Assembly: GCF_023898315.1 (NCBI RefSeq)
Contig: NC_064622.1
Span: 76,828,387-76,892,386, forward strand
DNA: 64,000 bases
Source of the DNA: Schistocerca nitens
Taxonomy: Eukaryota > Arthropoda > Insecta > Orthoptera > Acrididae
Reading direction: 5' to 3'
The notes below the pieces were generated by a model. That model was not told where the DNA came from. It made no database searches and worked only from the letters and a program-made list of their open reading frames with translations. The position numbers and the translations under genes were made by a program. Position 1 is the first letter of the stretch. Each line of letters starts with the position of its first letter. This document shows, in pieces, positions 21,612 through 31,715 of this stretch.

Positions 21612-21872
21612 AAACTTCCTGGCAGATTAAAACTGTGTGCCGGACAGAGACTCGAACTCGGGGCCTTTGCCTTTCGCGGGCATGTGCTCTACCGATTGAG
21701 CTACCCGAGCACGACTCACGCCCCATACTTACAGCTTTAATTCCGCCAGTACCTCGTCTCCTACCTTCCAAACTTCACAGAAGCTCTCCTGCGAACCTTG
21801 CAGAACTAGCACTCCTGGAAGAAAGGATACTGCGGAGACATGGCTTAGCCACAGCCTTGGGGATGTTTCTAT
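21612..21872 (-). repeat. tRNA-derived dispersed repeat (family F)
   Basis: On the minus strand a tRNA-like segment (about 21630-21712) reads GTAGCTCAATCGGTAGAGC, a D-arm with A-box, and GAGTTCGAGTCTC, a B-box. It is followed by a body I recognise as part of a common repeat (CTCGTCTCCTACCTTCC, GAGACATGGCTTAGCC in plus sense). A fragment of the same tRNA-like sequence sits at the end of the LINE at 11918-11950. The segment 21873-22085 is unassigned. Confidence 0.7.
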
Positions 21873-22085
21873 TCGAATGCCTGCAGTTACTGTACAGTCG
21901 TTTGGCGACTTTCTCCAGTACCTCCGGGATGACGTGGAGGAAGAATTAATTCTGCATGACCATGGCCGTGGAGCACTGCTTATGATTTGTAGAACCTCGT
22001 TCAGAATGACCTGGAGGCAGAAGTTGTGGAACTGCATACCCCCAGACTGGAGCAGCGTACGTCATCTACGGCCTGCAATTTTCTA

Positions 22086-22742
22086 CCGGGTGATCAAAAA
22101 GTCAGTATAAATTTGAAAACTGAATAAATCACGGAATAATGTAGATAGAGAGATACAAATTGACACACTTGCTTGGAATGACATGGGGTGTTATTAGAAC
22201 CAAAAAAATACAAAACACCAAAAAATGTGTCCGACAGATGGCGCTTCATCTGATCAGAATAGCAATAATTAGCATAACAAAGTAGGACAAAGCAAAGATG
22301 ATGTTCTTTACAGGAAATGCTCAATATGTCCACCATCATTCCTCAACAATAGCTGTAGTCGAGGAATAAAGTTGTTAACAGCTCTGTAAAGCATGTCCGG
22401 AGTTATGGTGAGGCATTGGCGTCGGATGTTGTCTTTCAGCATCCCTAGAGATGTCGGTCGATCACGATACACTTGCGACTTCAGGTAACCCCAAAGCCAA
22501 TAATCGCACGGATGGAGGTCTGGGGACCTGGGAGGCCAAGCATGACGAAAGTGGCGGCTGAGCACACGATCATCACCAAACAACGCGCGCAAGATATCTG
22601 TCGGACATTTTGTGAACTTTTTTTTTTGTTCTAATAAAACCCCATGTCATTCCAAGCATGTGTGTCAATTTTTACCTCTCTATCTACATTATTCCGTGGT
22701 TTATTAAGTTTTCAAATTTTTACTGACTTTTTGATCACCCGG
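22086..22742 (-). mobile_element. internally deleted mariner-type element (family G), copy 1
   Basis: TIRs of about 68 bp begin CCGGGTGATCAAAAAGTC. TA lies at 22084-22085, and the partner TA lies beyond the inserted RTE at 23146-23147. The minus strand keeps the transposase C-terminus at 22308-22592, with HAWPPRSPDLHPCDYWLWGY. In this family the third catalytic residue is the Asp of PCD. The ending GGHIEHFL matches the ends of the transposases at 35090 and 46164. Everything upstream of the catalytic C-terminus is missing. Confidence 0.88.
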
Positions 22743-23136
22743 TTGTTGTTGTGGTCTTCAGTCCTGAGACTGGTTTGATGTAGCTCTCCATACTACTCTA
22801 ACCTGTGCAAGCTTCTTCATCTCCCAGTACCTACTGCAACCTACATCGTTCTGTATCTGTTTAGTGTATTCATCTATTCGTCTCCCTCTACGATTTTTAC
22901 CCTCCACGCTGCCCTCCAATACTAAATTGGTGTTCCCTTGATGCCTCAGAACATGTCCTACCAACCAATCCCTTCTTCTAGTCAAGTTGTGCCACAAACT
23001 TCTCTTTTCCCCAATCCTATTCAATACCTCCTCATTAGTTATATGATCTACCCATCTAATCTTCTGCATTCTTCTGTAGCACCACATTTCGAAAGCTTCT
23101 ATTCTCTTCTTGTCCAAACTAGTTATCGTGCATGTT
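22743..23136 (-). mobile_element. RTE-like LINE, 5'-truncated
   Basis: 3' end of the RTE family on the minus strand with a short TTG (AAC in element sense) tail. Motifs include TSLDKKRIEAFEMWCYRRM, VDHITNEEV and HVLRHQG. It is inserted exactly at the outer end of the mariner copy 22086-22742, and the 9-bp duplication ATCACCCGG (22734-22742, 23137-23145) consists of mariner TIR sequence. Confidence 0.92.
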
Positions 23137-23279
23137 ATCACCCGGTATATCTGCTCTATTTGTATCTCTTTGAGAATCTGCAATAGAACAGCACGATCAA
23201 TCCGCTCACGCACACCATTACAGCACACTTCTTGGGAAGCAAAAGCGACTGTAAGTCACCCGAAAAGGCAGAGCGTTTC

Positions 23280-23790
23280 CTTAGTCGGTCGCTGCGGATG
23301 TGAGACATTTCGCATGACCCTTGCTTGCGCGCCAGTCGAGGAGCGGAACCCAGCGTCGTACAGGGCGGAAGTGTCCTAAGAAACTGGAAGTCTGAGCGTA
23401 AGAACGCCGGCGGCGCAGCCCCCGGCATGACATCCGCTGGCTGTGATTTCCTGCCATTCCGCCGCCGGCGTGTGCTGCTGGCCCGGGCGGTAGGAAATCA
23501 GAAATTGCCCCGGCGGGTCGCCATCCCGGGGACTGCGCGCACGCAGGAGCCACGGTGCCGGATGGCGTGTCAGGAAGCGGGCAGGCCCCCAATCACAGCC
23601 GGAGACACAATGGCCGGCCGGCCTCGGGTCGAGACCCGGACACAGCCCGCTGGTTTCCGCTGTCGGCGACGCAGCCTCGCTGGGAAGCGCCGGCGTCTCG
23701 GACACTCGCCCACCGCGTGGCGACCCATCCGGGCACGCGACCGCCACGACGACTGCACCTGCGGGGGAAGAAAGAATAGAATCGTACTGT
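23280..23790. other. GC- and CpG-rich block without assigned gene
   Basis: A strongly GC-rich stretch (CCGCCGCCGGCG, GCCCGGGCGG, CCGGCCGGCC). Long frames are open on both strands, up to 178 codons at 23325-23861, but composition explains this and no domain, signal peptide or splice pattern is recognisable. It may be a CpG island or a GC-rich repeat. The stretches 23146-23279 and 23791-24029 show nothing specific. Confidence 0.4.
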
Positions 23791-24029
23791 ATAGAAACGC
23801 CAGGAAGTTCTTACGCTACGCTTGCAAAGGGAATCCATTGTGCAATACGTCATTCAGGTGAGGCCATTTATTCGTTGAACCACTTTGTAAAAAGGGTGAA
23901 ACAGACAATGCAGACAATTACCGGTCACTACTTTTCCATCGAAGACAGTGAAACAGCAGTGGACATGAAGTACTTGAATAACGAAAAACTGGAACCTGCA
24001 GCTGTACTGTAATTCAAACGTCTTTTCGA

Positions 24030-24220
24030 GCCGGCCGAAGTGGCCGTGCGGTTCTAGGCGCTGCAGTCTGGAACCGCGAGACCGCTACGGTCGCAGGTTC
24101 GAATCCTGTCTCGGGCATGGATGTGTGTGATGTCCTTAGGTTAGTTAGGTTTAACTAGTTCTAAGTTCTAGGGGACCAATGACCTCAGAAGTTGAGTCCC
24201 ATAGTGTTCAGAGCCATTTT
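24030..24220 (+). mobile_element. tRNA-derived SINE (family S1)
   Basis: A well-preserved S1 copy with B-box GGTTCGAATCC. Perfect 11-bp flanking duplication CGTCTTTTCGA at 24019-24029 and 24221-24231. Confidence 0.95.
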
Positions 24221-24423
24221 CGTCTTTTCGACTTGAAAAAGCGTTACCTTCAGGCCCCTATCAACGTGCCAACCACAATGACAATGACGGAGGGAGTCCA
24301 CAAACGGAGAGAGTACAACTTACCAAGCATGTTACGCCAGTATGTGCAACCAGCGAAGTCTACTGCAGCATAATATTTTTGAAATTTTTGAAAACACAGT
24401 CAGCGATCTTTAAAGTAGTTAAA

Positions 24424-24730
24424 ATTAAAATTTAAAACAGTCTTGATCGCAGTCTTGTTAAAATATTTTTTATTGGAGTGAGTGACCGGTTTCGACTCTA
24501 TGAAGAGTCATCTTCAGGCGCCGGAGCGGTGGATGGACACTGCTACGAGGATGAGTTCGTCGACCCTCGACCCTCACACGATAGTCGAGGGTCGACGAAC
24601 TCATCTAGAAGTGTCCATCTACCACTGCGAAGTCTGAAGATGACTCTTCATAGAGTCGAAACCGGTCACTCACTCCAATAAAAATATTTTAACAAGACTG
24701 CGATCAAGACTGTTTTAAAATTCAATTTTA
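24424..24730. repeat. long hairpin (inverted repeat) with hammerhead-like core in each arm
   Basis: Two arms of about 145 bp fold on a centre near 24575 (GTCGACCCTCGAC against GTCGAGGGTCGAC). The outer parts read ACAGTCTTGATCGCAGTC and its inverse. Each arm carries CTGAAGA, a perfect 6-bp helix GACTCT/AGAGTC, GAAA and CCGGTC. No protein is encoded. It resembles the terminal hairpins of Penelope-like elements. Confidence 0.75.
24631..24670 (+). ncRNA. candidate hammerhead-like ribozyme
   Basis: CTGAAGA (24634-24640), one extra T, stem II GACTCT-TCAT-AGAGTC (perfect), GAAA (24658-24661), and a minimal palindromic stem III ACC/GGT. The putative cleavage triplet is GTC ending at 24667. Stem I is only three pairs (AGT/ACT). 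The mirrored arm holds the same core on the minus strand at 24483-24520, without a convincing stem I. Confidence 0.4.
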
Positions 24731-24959
24731 TCTAATGCTGCAGTTAATACTGGCGCTTATTCACGTCTAAACTGGTAGCACGTTTTGAATGAGCGACTTA
24801 CGAATTGTAATACAGCTGTGGGTTTCAGCTTTCATTATTCAAGTAATTACCGGTCAATTCCTTTGCTACCTATGTTTTTCAGAAATCAGTGTGTAACAGA
24901 GAAGTGCAACATCTCAGCACACATAATGTGCTGTCAGACTCGTAGCTTGGCCTTAGGAA

Positions 24960-25455
24960 AGTAATGTCCACATCTTTGTATGAAGCACTATCAGAGCTAA
25001 ACGATATGTCGAAGACAGTAGATATTTTGTTTGGCTTAACAAAAGCTGTTGTTTAGAAAGAAATACAGTTTTGGTTGCAAGGAAGATTGTTTTTCGTTCG
25101 AAATACTACCAACGGTTGCTGTCCGCCATGGTGTGGGAGGAACTGTAAAAACAATTGTGTGGACTTTGCAATGCTTTTGCATCAGTGGGAACATCATGGG
25201 ATTAGAGAAATAGATCAAGAGTGGTTCTCTTCATACCGGGTAAGGCTGGTCTCCAGGGAAGGCCTACAGGTAAGAGGTTTGAATCTGACTGCGTTCATGT
25301 GAAGTAGGGGCGGGGGTTTGCGTCGCTACATGGTTCCTTTCTGGTTCTGTTGCTTTTGTTGGTATGTATCAGAGATCTGCCACTAAACATGACAGGTGGC
25401 CCAAAAATTCTTTCTTTGCCGATGGCAGAAGTGTTGTTATGAAAGATGTGGAACG
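24960..25455 (+). pseudogene. LINE reverse transcriptase fragment
   Basis: Plus-strand pieces: EALSELNDMSKTVDIFFGLTKAV (about 24983-25052, the RT block around LTKAFD), then CVDFAMLLHQWEHHGIREID (about 25158-25218), and a later FFADGRSVVMKDVERN (about 25411-25456). About 100 bp between the first two pieces does not fit and may be an insertion. It is of the CR1/Jockey group by resemblance. No catalytic DD pair remains (ADGRS). Confidence 0.5.
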
Positions 25456-26239
25456 TAACGTGCACTGAGGTGACAAAAATTATGCGATACCACCGATATC
25501 ATGTCGGATTTCCGTTTGCCCGTCGTAGTGCAGCAGGTGAACGTGGCATGGACTCATAACTGCAAAAGTGTTTCCGGTGTAGGATTTTGTGGACAAACTG
25601 GTCTCTCGAATAGGTCCCATAAATGTTCGATGGGATTCAAGCCGGGCGATCTAATTGACCAAATTATTCATTCGAATTGTCCAGAATATTCTTCGAACCT
25701 ATCAGAAACAAGTGACCTGTTGACATGACAAAGTTGTTTGGGAACATGAATACCACCAATGGCTGTAAATGGTCTCCAGCTACCCGAACGGAACCATTTA
25801 CACTTAATAATCGGTTCAGTTGGACCAGAGGTCTTAGTCCACTCCACGTAAACACAGCCCACGTCATTGAGGAGCCACCACCAGTATGCACAGTGCCTTG
25901 TTGACAACTAGGGCCCATGGCTTCGTGGGATCTGCGCCCCACTCGAACCCTACCGTCACCTCTTAAAAAGTGAAACCGGGACTCACATGACCAGCCATGG
26001 TTTTCAAGTCGTCTAGTGTCCAATCGATATGTTAACGAGCCTAGGAGAGGCGCTGAAGGCGATGTCATACAAGTTCAGGCACTGGTGTCGGTCGTCTGCT
26101 ACCATTGTCCATTAAGGCCAAATTTCGCCGCGCTGTCCTAAGGGATACCTTAGCCGTACGTCAAACATCGGTTTCTGCGGTTATTTGACGCAGTGTTGCT
26201 TGTCTATCAGCACTCACAACTCTACGCCAACACTCTGCT

Positions 26240-27041
26240 TTTGTAGGATGTGAGGTCGGCCAGTTATGCAAATCACCGTTTTTTCTCAGTACCCAAACAT
26301 CTTTCGGCATCACTGTGCCATCGTCAGTGGGTTTCCGTTTTATTTATTCCATAATATGAACATTTTTATTAAATGATTACAAAATTATTTGGATGTTTAG
26401 TTCAAACAATAGTTCGTTTCTTTTTGTTAATACCTTTACACTTGGTGTGCATGATTTTTCCGTTTGTCACGATATTTCGCTCCTGTATTCATTTTTACTT
26501 ACTTTTTCGTGTGGCAAGTCCTCTTATTCTCTGGATTAAGGTGAGGTGTCGTGATGCACACGTAAATATAACACGACACCTCACCATGACGGGGAGGATA
26601 AAAGGGCTTGCCACACGAAAACGTAAGTAAAAACGAATATAGGCGTGAAATATCGTGACAAACTAAATTACATTCTAGATGGTAGGTTAACTCCCAGCAA
26701 AATTTCTCATCAACGTCGTTTGGTTGCAGATGGCAATCTACCTGTAGTAAATAATGCACAAGTGATCTAGAAAAATCATGCACACCAAGTGTAAAGGTAT
26801 TAACAACAAGAAACGAACTTCTGTTTGAACTAAACATCCACATAATTTTGGAATCATTTAACAAAAATGTTCACATTACAGAATAAACAAAACGGAAACC
26901 CACGGATGATGGCACAGTGGTGCCGAAACATGTTGGGATACTGAGAAAAAAAGTGTTTTGCATAACTGGCGGACGCCACATCCTAAAGTTTTAACTGCAA
27001 ATACGATCAACACAAGGAGCCGCAAATTCAATTGATGAATA
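26240..27041. mobile_element. foldback element with hammerhead-like motifs
   Basis: Inverted arms of more than 300 bp meet at a palindromic centre (AGGTGAGGTGTCGTG against its inverse, about 26540-26585). The right arm carries about 95 bp that the left lacks. An 8-bp duplication ACTCTGCT (26232-26239, 27042-27049) marks insertion into the family H transposon. No protein is encoded. Both arms contain a hammerhead-like core. The class is unassigned; a Penelope-related non-autonomous hairpin is one possibility. Confidence 0.78.
26291..26332 (-). ncRNA. candidate hammerhead-like ribozyme, foldback left arm
   Basis: Minus strand: stem I ACCCA (26328-26332) pairs perfectly with TGGGT (26291-26295). 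Then come CTGACGA (26321-26327), one extra T, stem II GGCA/TGCC, GAAA (26302-26305), a short stem III, and the triplet GTT ending at 26296. This is the best stem I of the candidates in the window. The right-arm counterpart at 26898-26938 (plus) has CGGATGA, so one core base is mutated. Confidence 0.5.
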
Positions 27042-27282
27042 ACTCTGCTCTTGGTCGCTGACCGAAGGCCGTCGACCACTGCGTTGTACGTGGTGAGAGG
27101 TGTTGCCTGAAATTTGCTACTCTCGGCACACTCTTGACACTGTGGTCTCGAATTGTTGAATTCCCTAACGATTTCCGGAGTGGAATGTCCCATTCGTCTA
27201 TCTCTAACCACAATTCCGTTTTAGAAGTTTGTTAATTTCCATCGTGCGGCGATAACATCGGCCAATGCTATGCCCTCATATA

Positions 27283-28662
27283 CACTACGGGCCATTAAAA
27301 TTGCTACACCAAGAAGAAAACGGGTATTCATTGGACAAATATATTATACTGGAACTGACATGTGCTTACATTTTCACGCAGTTTGGGTGCATAGATCCTG
27401 AGAAATCAGTACCCAGAACAACCACCTCGGGCCGTAACAACGACCTTGATACGCCTGGGCATTGAGTCAAACAGAGCTTAGATGGTGTGTACAGGTACAG
27501 CTGCCCATGAAGCTTCAACACGATACCACAATTCACAAAGAGTACTGACTGGCGTATTGTGACGAGCCAGTTGCTCGGCCACCTTTGAACAGACGTTTCC
27601 AATTGGTGAGAGATCTGGAGAATGTGCTGGCCAGGGCAGCAGTCGAACATTTTCTGTATCCAGAAAGGCCCGTACAGGACCTGCAACATGTGGTCGTGCA
27701 TTATCCTACTGAAATGCAGGGTTTCGCAGGGATCGAATGAAGGGTAGAGCCACGGGTCGTAACACATCTGAAATGTAACGTCCACTGATCAAAGTGCCGT
27801 CAGTGCGAACAAGAGGTGACCGAGACGTGTAACCAATAGCACCCCATTCCATCACGCCGGGTGATACGCCAGTATGGTGGTGAATACACGCTTCCAATGT
27901 GCGTTCACCGCGATGTCGCCAAACACAGATGCGACCATCATGATGCTGTAAACAGAACCTGGATTCAGCAGAAAAAAATGACGTTTTGCATGCCATTCGT
28001 GCACCCAGGTTCGTCGTTGAGTACACCATCGCAGCCGCTCCTGCCTGTGATGCAGCGTCAAGAGTAACCGCAGCCATGGTTTTCGGGCTGACAGTCCATG
28101 CTCCTGCAAACGTCGTCGAACTGGTTGTTGTCTTGCAAACGTCTCCATCTGTTGACTCAGGGATCGAGACGTGGCTGCACGATCCGTTACAGCCATGCGG
28201 ATAAGATGCCTGTCATCTCGACTGCTAGTGATACGAGGCCATTGGGATCCAGCACGGTGTTCCGTATTACCCTCCTGAACCCACCGATTCCATATTCTGC
28301 TAACAGTCATTGGATCTCGACCAACGCGAGCAGCAATGTCGCGATAAGATAAACCTCCGATAGGCTACAATCCGACCTTTATCAAAGTCTGAAACGTGAT
28401 GGTACGCATTTCTCCTCCTTACACGAGGCATCACAACAACGTTTCAGCAGGCAACGCCGGTCAACTGCTATTTGTGTATGAGAAATCGCTTGGAAACTTT
28501 CCTCATGTCAGCACGTTGCAGGTGTCGCCGCTGGCTCCAACCTTGTGTGAATGCTCTGAAAAGCTAATCATTTGTATATCACAGCATCTATTCCCTGTCG
28601 GTTAAATTTCGCGTCTGTAGCACGTCATCTTCGTGGTGCAGCAATTTTAACGGCCAGTAGTG
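27283..28662 (-). mobile_element. Tc1-like transposon, copy B
   Basis: TIRs CACTACGGGCCATTAAAATT (27283) and inverse (ending 28662). TA duplications lie at 27281-27282 and 28663-28664. Same family as copies A and C. Inserted in the family H element. Confidence 0.95.
27430..28430 (-). pseudogene. Tc1-like transposase, inactive (copy B)
   Basis: Minus strand; the N-terminal start codon region is at about 28430. The DNA-binding part is readable (TVSRIWNRWVQEGNTE), and the catalytic part is open at 27706-28077. Catalytic residues: the first Asp is Ala (FFSAESRF, about 27970). The codon before the second Asp is a stop (Q then stop then DNARPH, about 27690-27710). The Glu is Gly (SPIGNV, about 27595-27615). 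Inactive in every part of the triad except the second Asp. Confidence 0.88.
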
Positions 28663-28733
28663 TATCTTGTGCACGCGATACTACCGCCACCAGTATATGT
28701 GCATATCGCTGTTTCATGACTTTTTACCTCAGT

Positions 28734-28959
28734 ATAAATGATGTAGATAGTGCGCTAGTGACAAAGGCCTGTGACTTTCACACAACAGATTAACTCCTAA
28801 CTGGAACCAAATGCAGTGCACACAGTTACTAAGACAGAATTCCTGTAAACGTGATTTTTTTTTGTCCCTATGTGGTCAAGAGTTAGCAAACTCGACCATT
28901 TTAAGTTGATAGGACATAGGGCAGATAAAAGGTTTCCTGGGAAGTGTCACACTCAAGAA
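28734..28959. other. unassigned
   Basis: Sequence between the family H terminus and the LINE fragment. Nothing is recognised apart from a T-run at 28855-28863. Confidence 0.3.
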
Positions 28960-29470
28960 GTTGTACAGAAACAGAGTGCTGCTCTTTACGCTTTTTGCAT
29001 GATATCCAATATCTCTGACACTGACACTTTGGTTACTTTCTCACTATTTTCTCGCACTGTGTTACATTTTGGAGTAACTCTGTGCCGTCAACGAGAATAC
29101 ATTTGACCCAAAGAGCGTCGGTCACAGTGGTCTGAGGTGTCAGTTCGCGAAATTCATGTAGGTCGTTGTTCAGGTTTCTCGTGATTCTACCTCAGTCACG
29201 CATAATGGGATATGTTTTTGACAATATTACTCATTCAGATGAAACTGTAACACACATTCAGTGAACATATGACTTAAAAGTGACATGCTCTTGGACAATC
29301 CGTTCCTGAGCATTGTATAAAAAAGTGTGTACTACTGGCTTCCAGCAGAACTGAAAATAAAAGAACTGAGTGATAATCCCCCAGTACGAGTATTTAAATC
29401 GATGTTGAAGGGTTTCCATGTGGCACACTTCTTCTATTTTTTACAGGGCCTGGTCTCAGGAACTATCCAT
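28960..29470 (+). pseudogene. LINE C-terminal fragment
   Basis: The plus strand reads FSLFSRTVLHFGVTLC (about 29035-29085) and LPAELKIKELSDNPPVRVFK (about 29341-29400). This is the layout of the post-RT C-terminus in Jockey/L2/CR1-group LINEs (LPxE-K and FKxxLK). No RT catalytic box is present. Decayed and truncated near the Tc1 insertion. Confidence 0.5.
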
Positions 29471-29493
29471 ACAACGCAAGAGAAGGGGACATA

Positions 29494-30915
29494 CACTCCT
29501 GGAAATTGAAATAAGAACACCGTGAATTCATTGTCCCAGGAAGGGGAAACTTTATTGAAACATTCCTGGGGTCAGATACATCACATGATCACACTGACAG
29601 AACCACAGGCACATAGACACAGGCAACAGAGCATGCACAATGTCGGCACTAGTACAGTGTATATCCACCTTTCGCAGCAATGCAGGCTGCTATTCTCCCA
29701 TGGAGACGATCGTAGAGATGCTGGATGTAGTCCTGTGGAACGGCTTGCCATGCCATTTCCACCTGGCACCTCAGTTGGACCAGCGTTCGTGCTGGACGTG
29801 CAGACCGCGTGAGACGACGCTTCATCCAGTCCCAAACATGCTCAATGGGGGACAGATCCGGAGATCTTGCTGGCCAGGGTAGTTGACTTACACCTTCTAG
29901 AGCACGTTGGGTGGCACGGGATACATGCGGACGTGCATTGTCCTGTTGGAACAGCAAGTTCCCTTGCCGGTCTAGGAATGGTAGAACTATGGGTTCGATG
30001 ACGGTTTGGATGTACCGTGCACTATTCAGTGTCCCCTCGACGATCACCAGTGGTGTACGGCCAGTGTAGGAGATCGCTCCCCACACCATGATGCCGGGTG
30101 TTGGCCCTGTGTGCCTCGGTCGTATGCAGTCCTGATTGTGGCGCTCACCTGCACGGCGCCAAACACGCATACGACCATCATTGGCACCAAGGCAGAAGCG
30201 ACTCTCATCGCCGAAGACGACACGTCTCCATTCGTCCCTCCATTCACGCCTGTCGCGACACCACTGGAGGCGGGCTGCACGATGTTGGGGCGTGAGCGGA
30301 AGACGGCCTAACGGTGTGCGGGACCGTAGCCCAGCTTCATGGAGACGGTTGCGAATGGTCCTCGCCGATACCCCAGGAGCAACAGTGTCCCTAATTTGCT
30401 GGGAAGTGGCGGTGCGGTCCCCTACGGCACTGCGTAGGATCCTACGGTCTTGGCGTGCATCCGTGCGTCGCTGCGGTCCGGTCCCAGGTCGACGGGCACG
30501 TGCACCTTCCGCCGACCACTGGCGACAACATCGATGTACTGTGGAGACCTCACGCCCCACGTGTTGAGCAATTCGGCGGTACGTCCACCCGGCCTCCCGC
30601 ATGCCCACTATACGCCCTCGCTCAAAGTCCGTCAACTGCACATACGGTTCACGTCCACGCTGTCGCGGCATGCTACCAGTGTTAAAGACTGCGATGGAGC
30701 TCCGTATGCCACGGCAAACTGGCTGACACTGACGGCGGCGGTGCACAAATGCTGCGCAGCTAGCGCCATTCGACGGCCAGCACCGCGGTTCCTGGTGTGT
30801 CCGCTGTGCCGTGCGTGTGATCATTGCTTGTACAGCCCTCTCGCAGTGTCCGGAGCAAGTATGGTGGGTCTGACACACCGGTGTCAATGTGTTCTTTTTT
30901 CCATTTCCAGGAGTG
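29494..30915 (-). mobile_element. intact Tc1-like transposon (family D)
   Basis: TIRs CACTCCTGGAAATTGAAATAAG (29494) and inverse ending 30915, with TA duplications at 29492-29493 and 30916-30917. Length is 1422 bp, with one uninterrupted transposase gene. A second copy with two amino-acid differences over 146 residues lies at 63439-64000. Intact coding and low divergence indicate recent activity. Confidence 0.95.
29649..30671 (-). CDS. Tc1-like transposase, intact, 340 residues
   Basis: Cuts and rejoins the element at its TIRs through a DDE/D nuclease in the nucleus. The ATG at 30671 is chosen because MPRQRGREPYVQLTDFERG aligns with the starts of copies A-C (MPRVRR...VSDFDKG). The longer upstream frame runs into the TIR. 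Domains: a first helix-turn-helix (residues 15-55), an arginine-rich linker (GTGPQRR, 64-69), a second DNA-binding part (80-125), then the catalytic core. Catalytic acids: D155 in GDESRF, D244 in QQDNARPH, E277 in SPIEHVWD. Residues between D244 and E277 number 32, against 34 in classical Tc1 and in copy C. No stop or frameshift. It ends GGYTLY. Whether it is expressed cannot be seen. Confidence 0.93.
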   Translation of the reverse strand: MPRQRGREPYVQLTDFERGRIVGMREAGWTYRRIAQHVGREVSTVHRCCRQWSAEGARARRPGTGPQRRTDARQDRRILRSAVGDRTATSQQIRDTVAPGVSARTIRNRLHEAGLRSRTPLGRLPLTPQHRAARLQWCRDRREWRDEWRRVVFGDESRFCLGANDGRMRVWRRAGERHNQDCIRPRHTGPTPGIMVWGAISYTGRTPLVIVEGTLNSARYIQTVIEPIVLPFLDRQGNLLFQQDNARPHVSRATQRALEGVSQLPWPARSPDLSPIEHVWDWMKRRLTRSARPARTLVQLRCQVEMAWQAVPQDYIQHLYDRLHGRIAACIAAKGGYTLY

Positions 30916-30920
30916 TATAA

Positions 30921-31100
30921 TGCACCCAGCACGCTTGGGATGCGTTGGTGAGACGAAATTCAGAGCGTCGACAGGCGGAACCAGTGACCATTCAGCAGTT
31001 GGAGAAATGGGATGCCCTGTCCAGTAACTTCTTACCAACATTGTGATCAGGATGGGAGCACGTTACAGAGCATGCTTTGCCATCCTTGGTGATCTCACAC
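30921..31100 (+). pseudogene. C-terminal scrap of another Tc1-like transposase
   Basis: The plus strand reads WDALVRRNSERRQAEPVTIQ then LEKWDALSSNFLPTL, resembling the end of a Tc1-like transposase (region after the catalytic Glu). It abuts the intact Tc1 on its right side only. Low information. Confidence 0.4.
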
Positions 31101-31680
31101 CCCACTAAGAACCACGTCGCGCCGTTTGCAATGTCTAGGGCACTATCATGAGTCGCGGTGTAATTATTGTCTTTGAGGGAAAGTATCGTTTCTAGTCGTC
31201 TCATCGTGTATTTCTTTCAGTTCTGTATTAGTAACATTTCCTTCTGCGAGAGGCATTCGATAAGTAATAAAACTCAATTTTTTTCTCAAAGCAGGTTGGT
31301 TTTATTCAGTCCGAAAAGTTCAGCTAGCAGCACCTAGCGACCTGCAGGTGCTAAACGGGTCGATCGATAGTCTTTCTGCTTCAGTCCTCGTTTTATCGGA
31401 GAAGATGCTGGACTGTACAGTGGGTGACGGATGATGATGGCTGCACCAGAGCACGGCGGTAGCTCACTTCACTGTAATAGTAGCTAACTCGATGCTCTCC
31501 ACTGGCTGGACAAGGCAGAATTTACACGCTCCAGGGTCAGCGGTGTTGACATGGAGATGCTTCAGACTTCACGTACTCGCATTGTGTGAATGTTTGTAAC
31601 ACTGATGTTTGCCGATGAAGTGATATACCGACGTAGTGAGGCTGACCGTGATGGCGAAACGCTGTGACCGCGGCTTCCTT
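31101..31680. other. unassigned sequence
   Basis: No gene seen. A stretch beginning near 31252 (GGCATTCGATAAGTAATAAA) resembles a mariner-type terminus, but I could not find a partner end. Confidence 0.3.
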
Positions 31681-31715
31681 TAAAAAAAAAAAAAAAAAAA
31701 GAAAAGAAAAGAGAG

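Larger units (their letters stand above)
25463..28733 (-). mobile_element. Tc1-like element (family H), split by two insertions
   Basis: Terminal CACTGAGGTGACAAAA at 25463 and the inverse TTTTTACCTCAGT ending at 28733. Transposase remnants on the minus strand are a middle and C-terminal part at about 25500-26231 and an N-terminal helix-turn-helix (RRMGHSTPEIVREFN) at about 27130-27210. It is interrupted by a foldback element (26240-27041) and by Tc1 copy B (27283-28662). The first catalytic block reads WSCESRF in place of SDESRF, so the active-site Asp is lost. Other lesions are frequent. Confidence 0.8.

Noticed and set aside
23325..23861. 178-codon open frame in GC-rich DNA
   Set aside because: Overlaps long open frames on the other strand, arginine/proline-rich composition follows the GC bias, and no motif or splice structure is seen.
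30450..30920. 156-codon plus-strand frame opposite the transposase
   Set aside because: Antisense shadow of the intact Tc1-like transposase.
31252..31320. Mariner terminus
   Set aside because: Only one end resembles a TIR; no partner or transposase found nearby.
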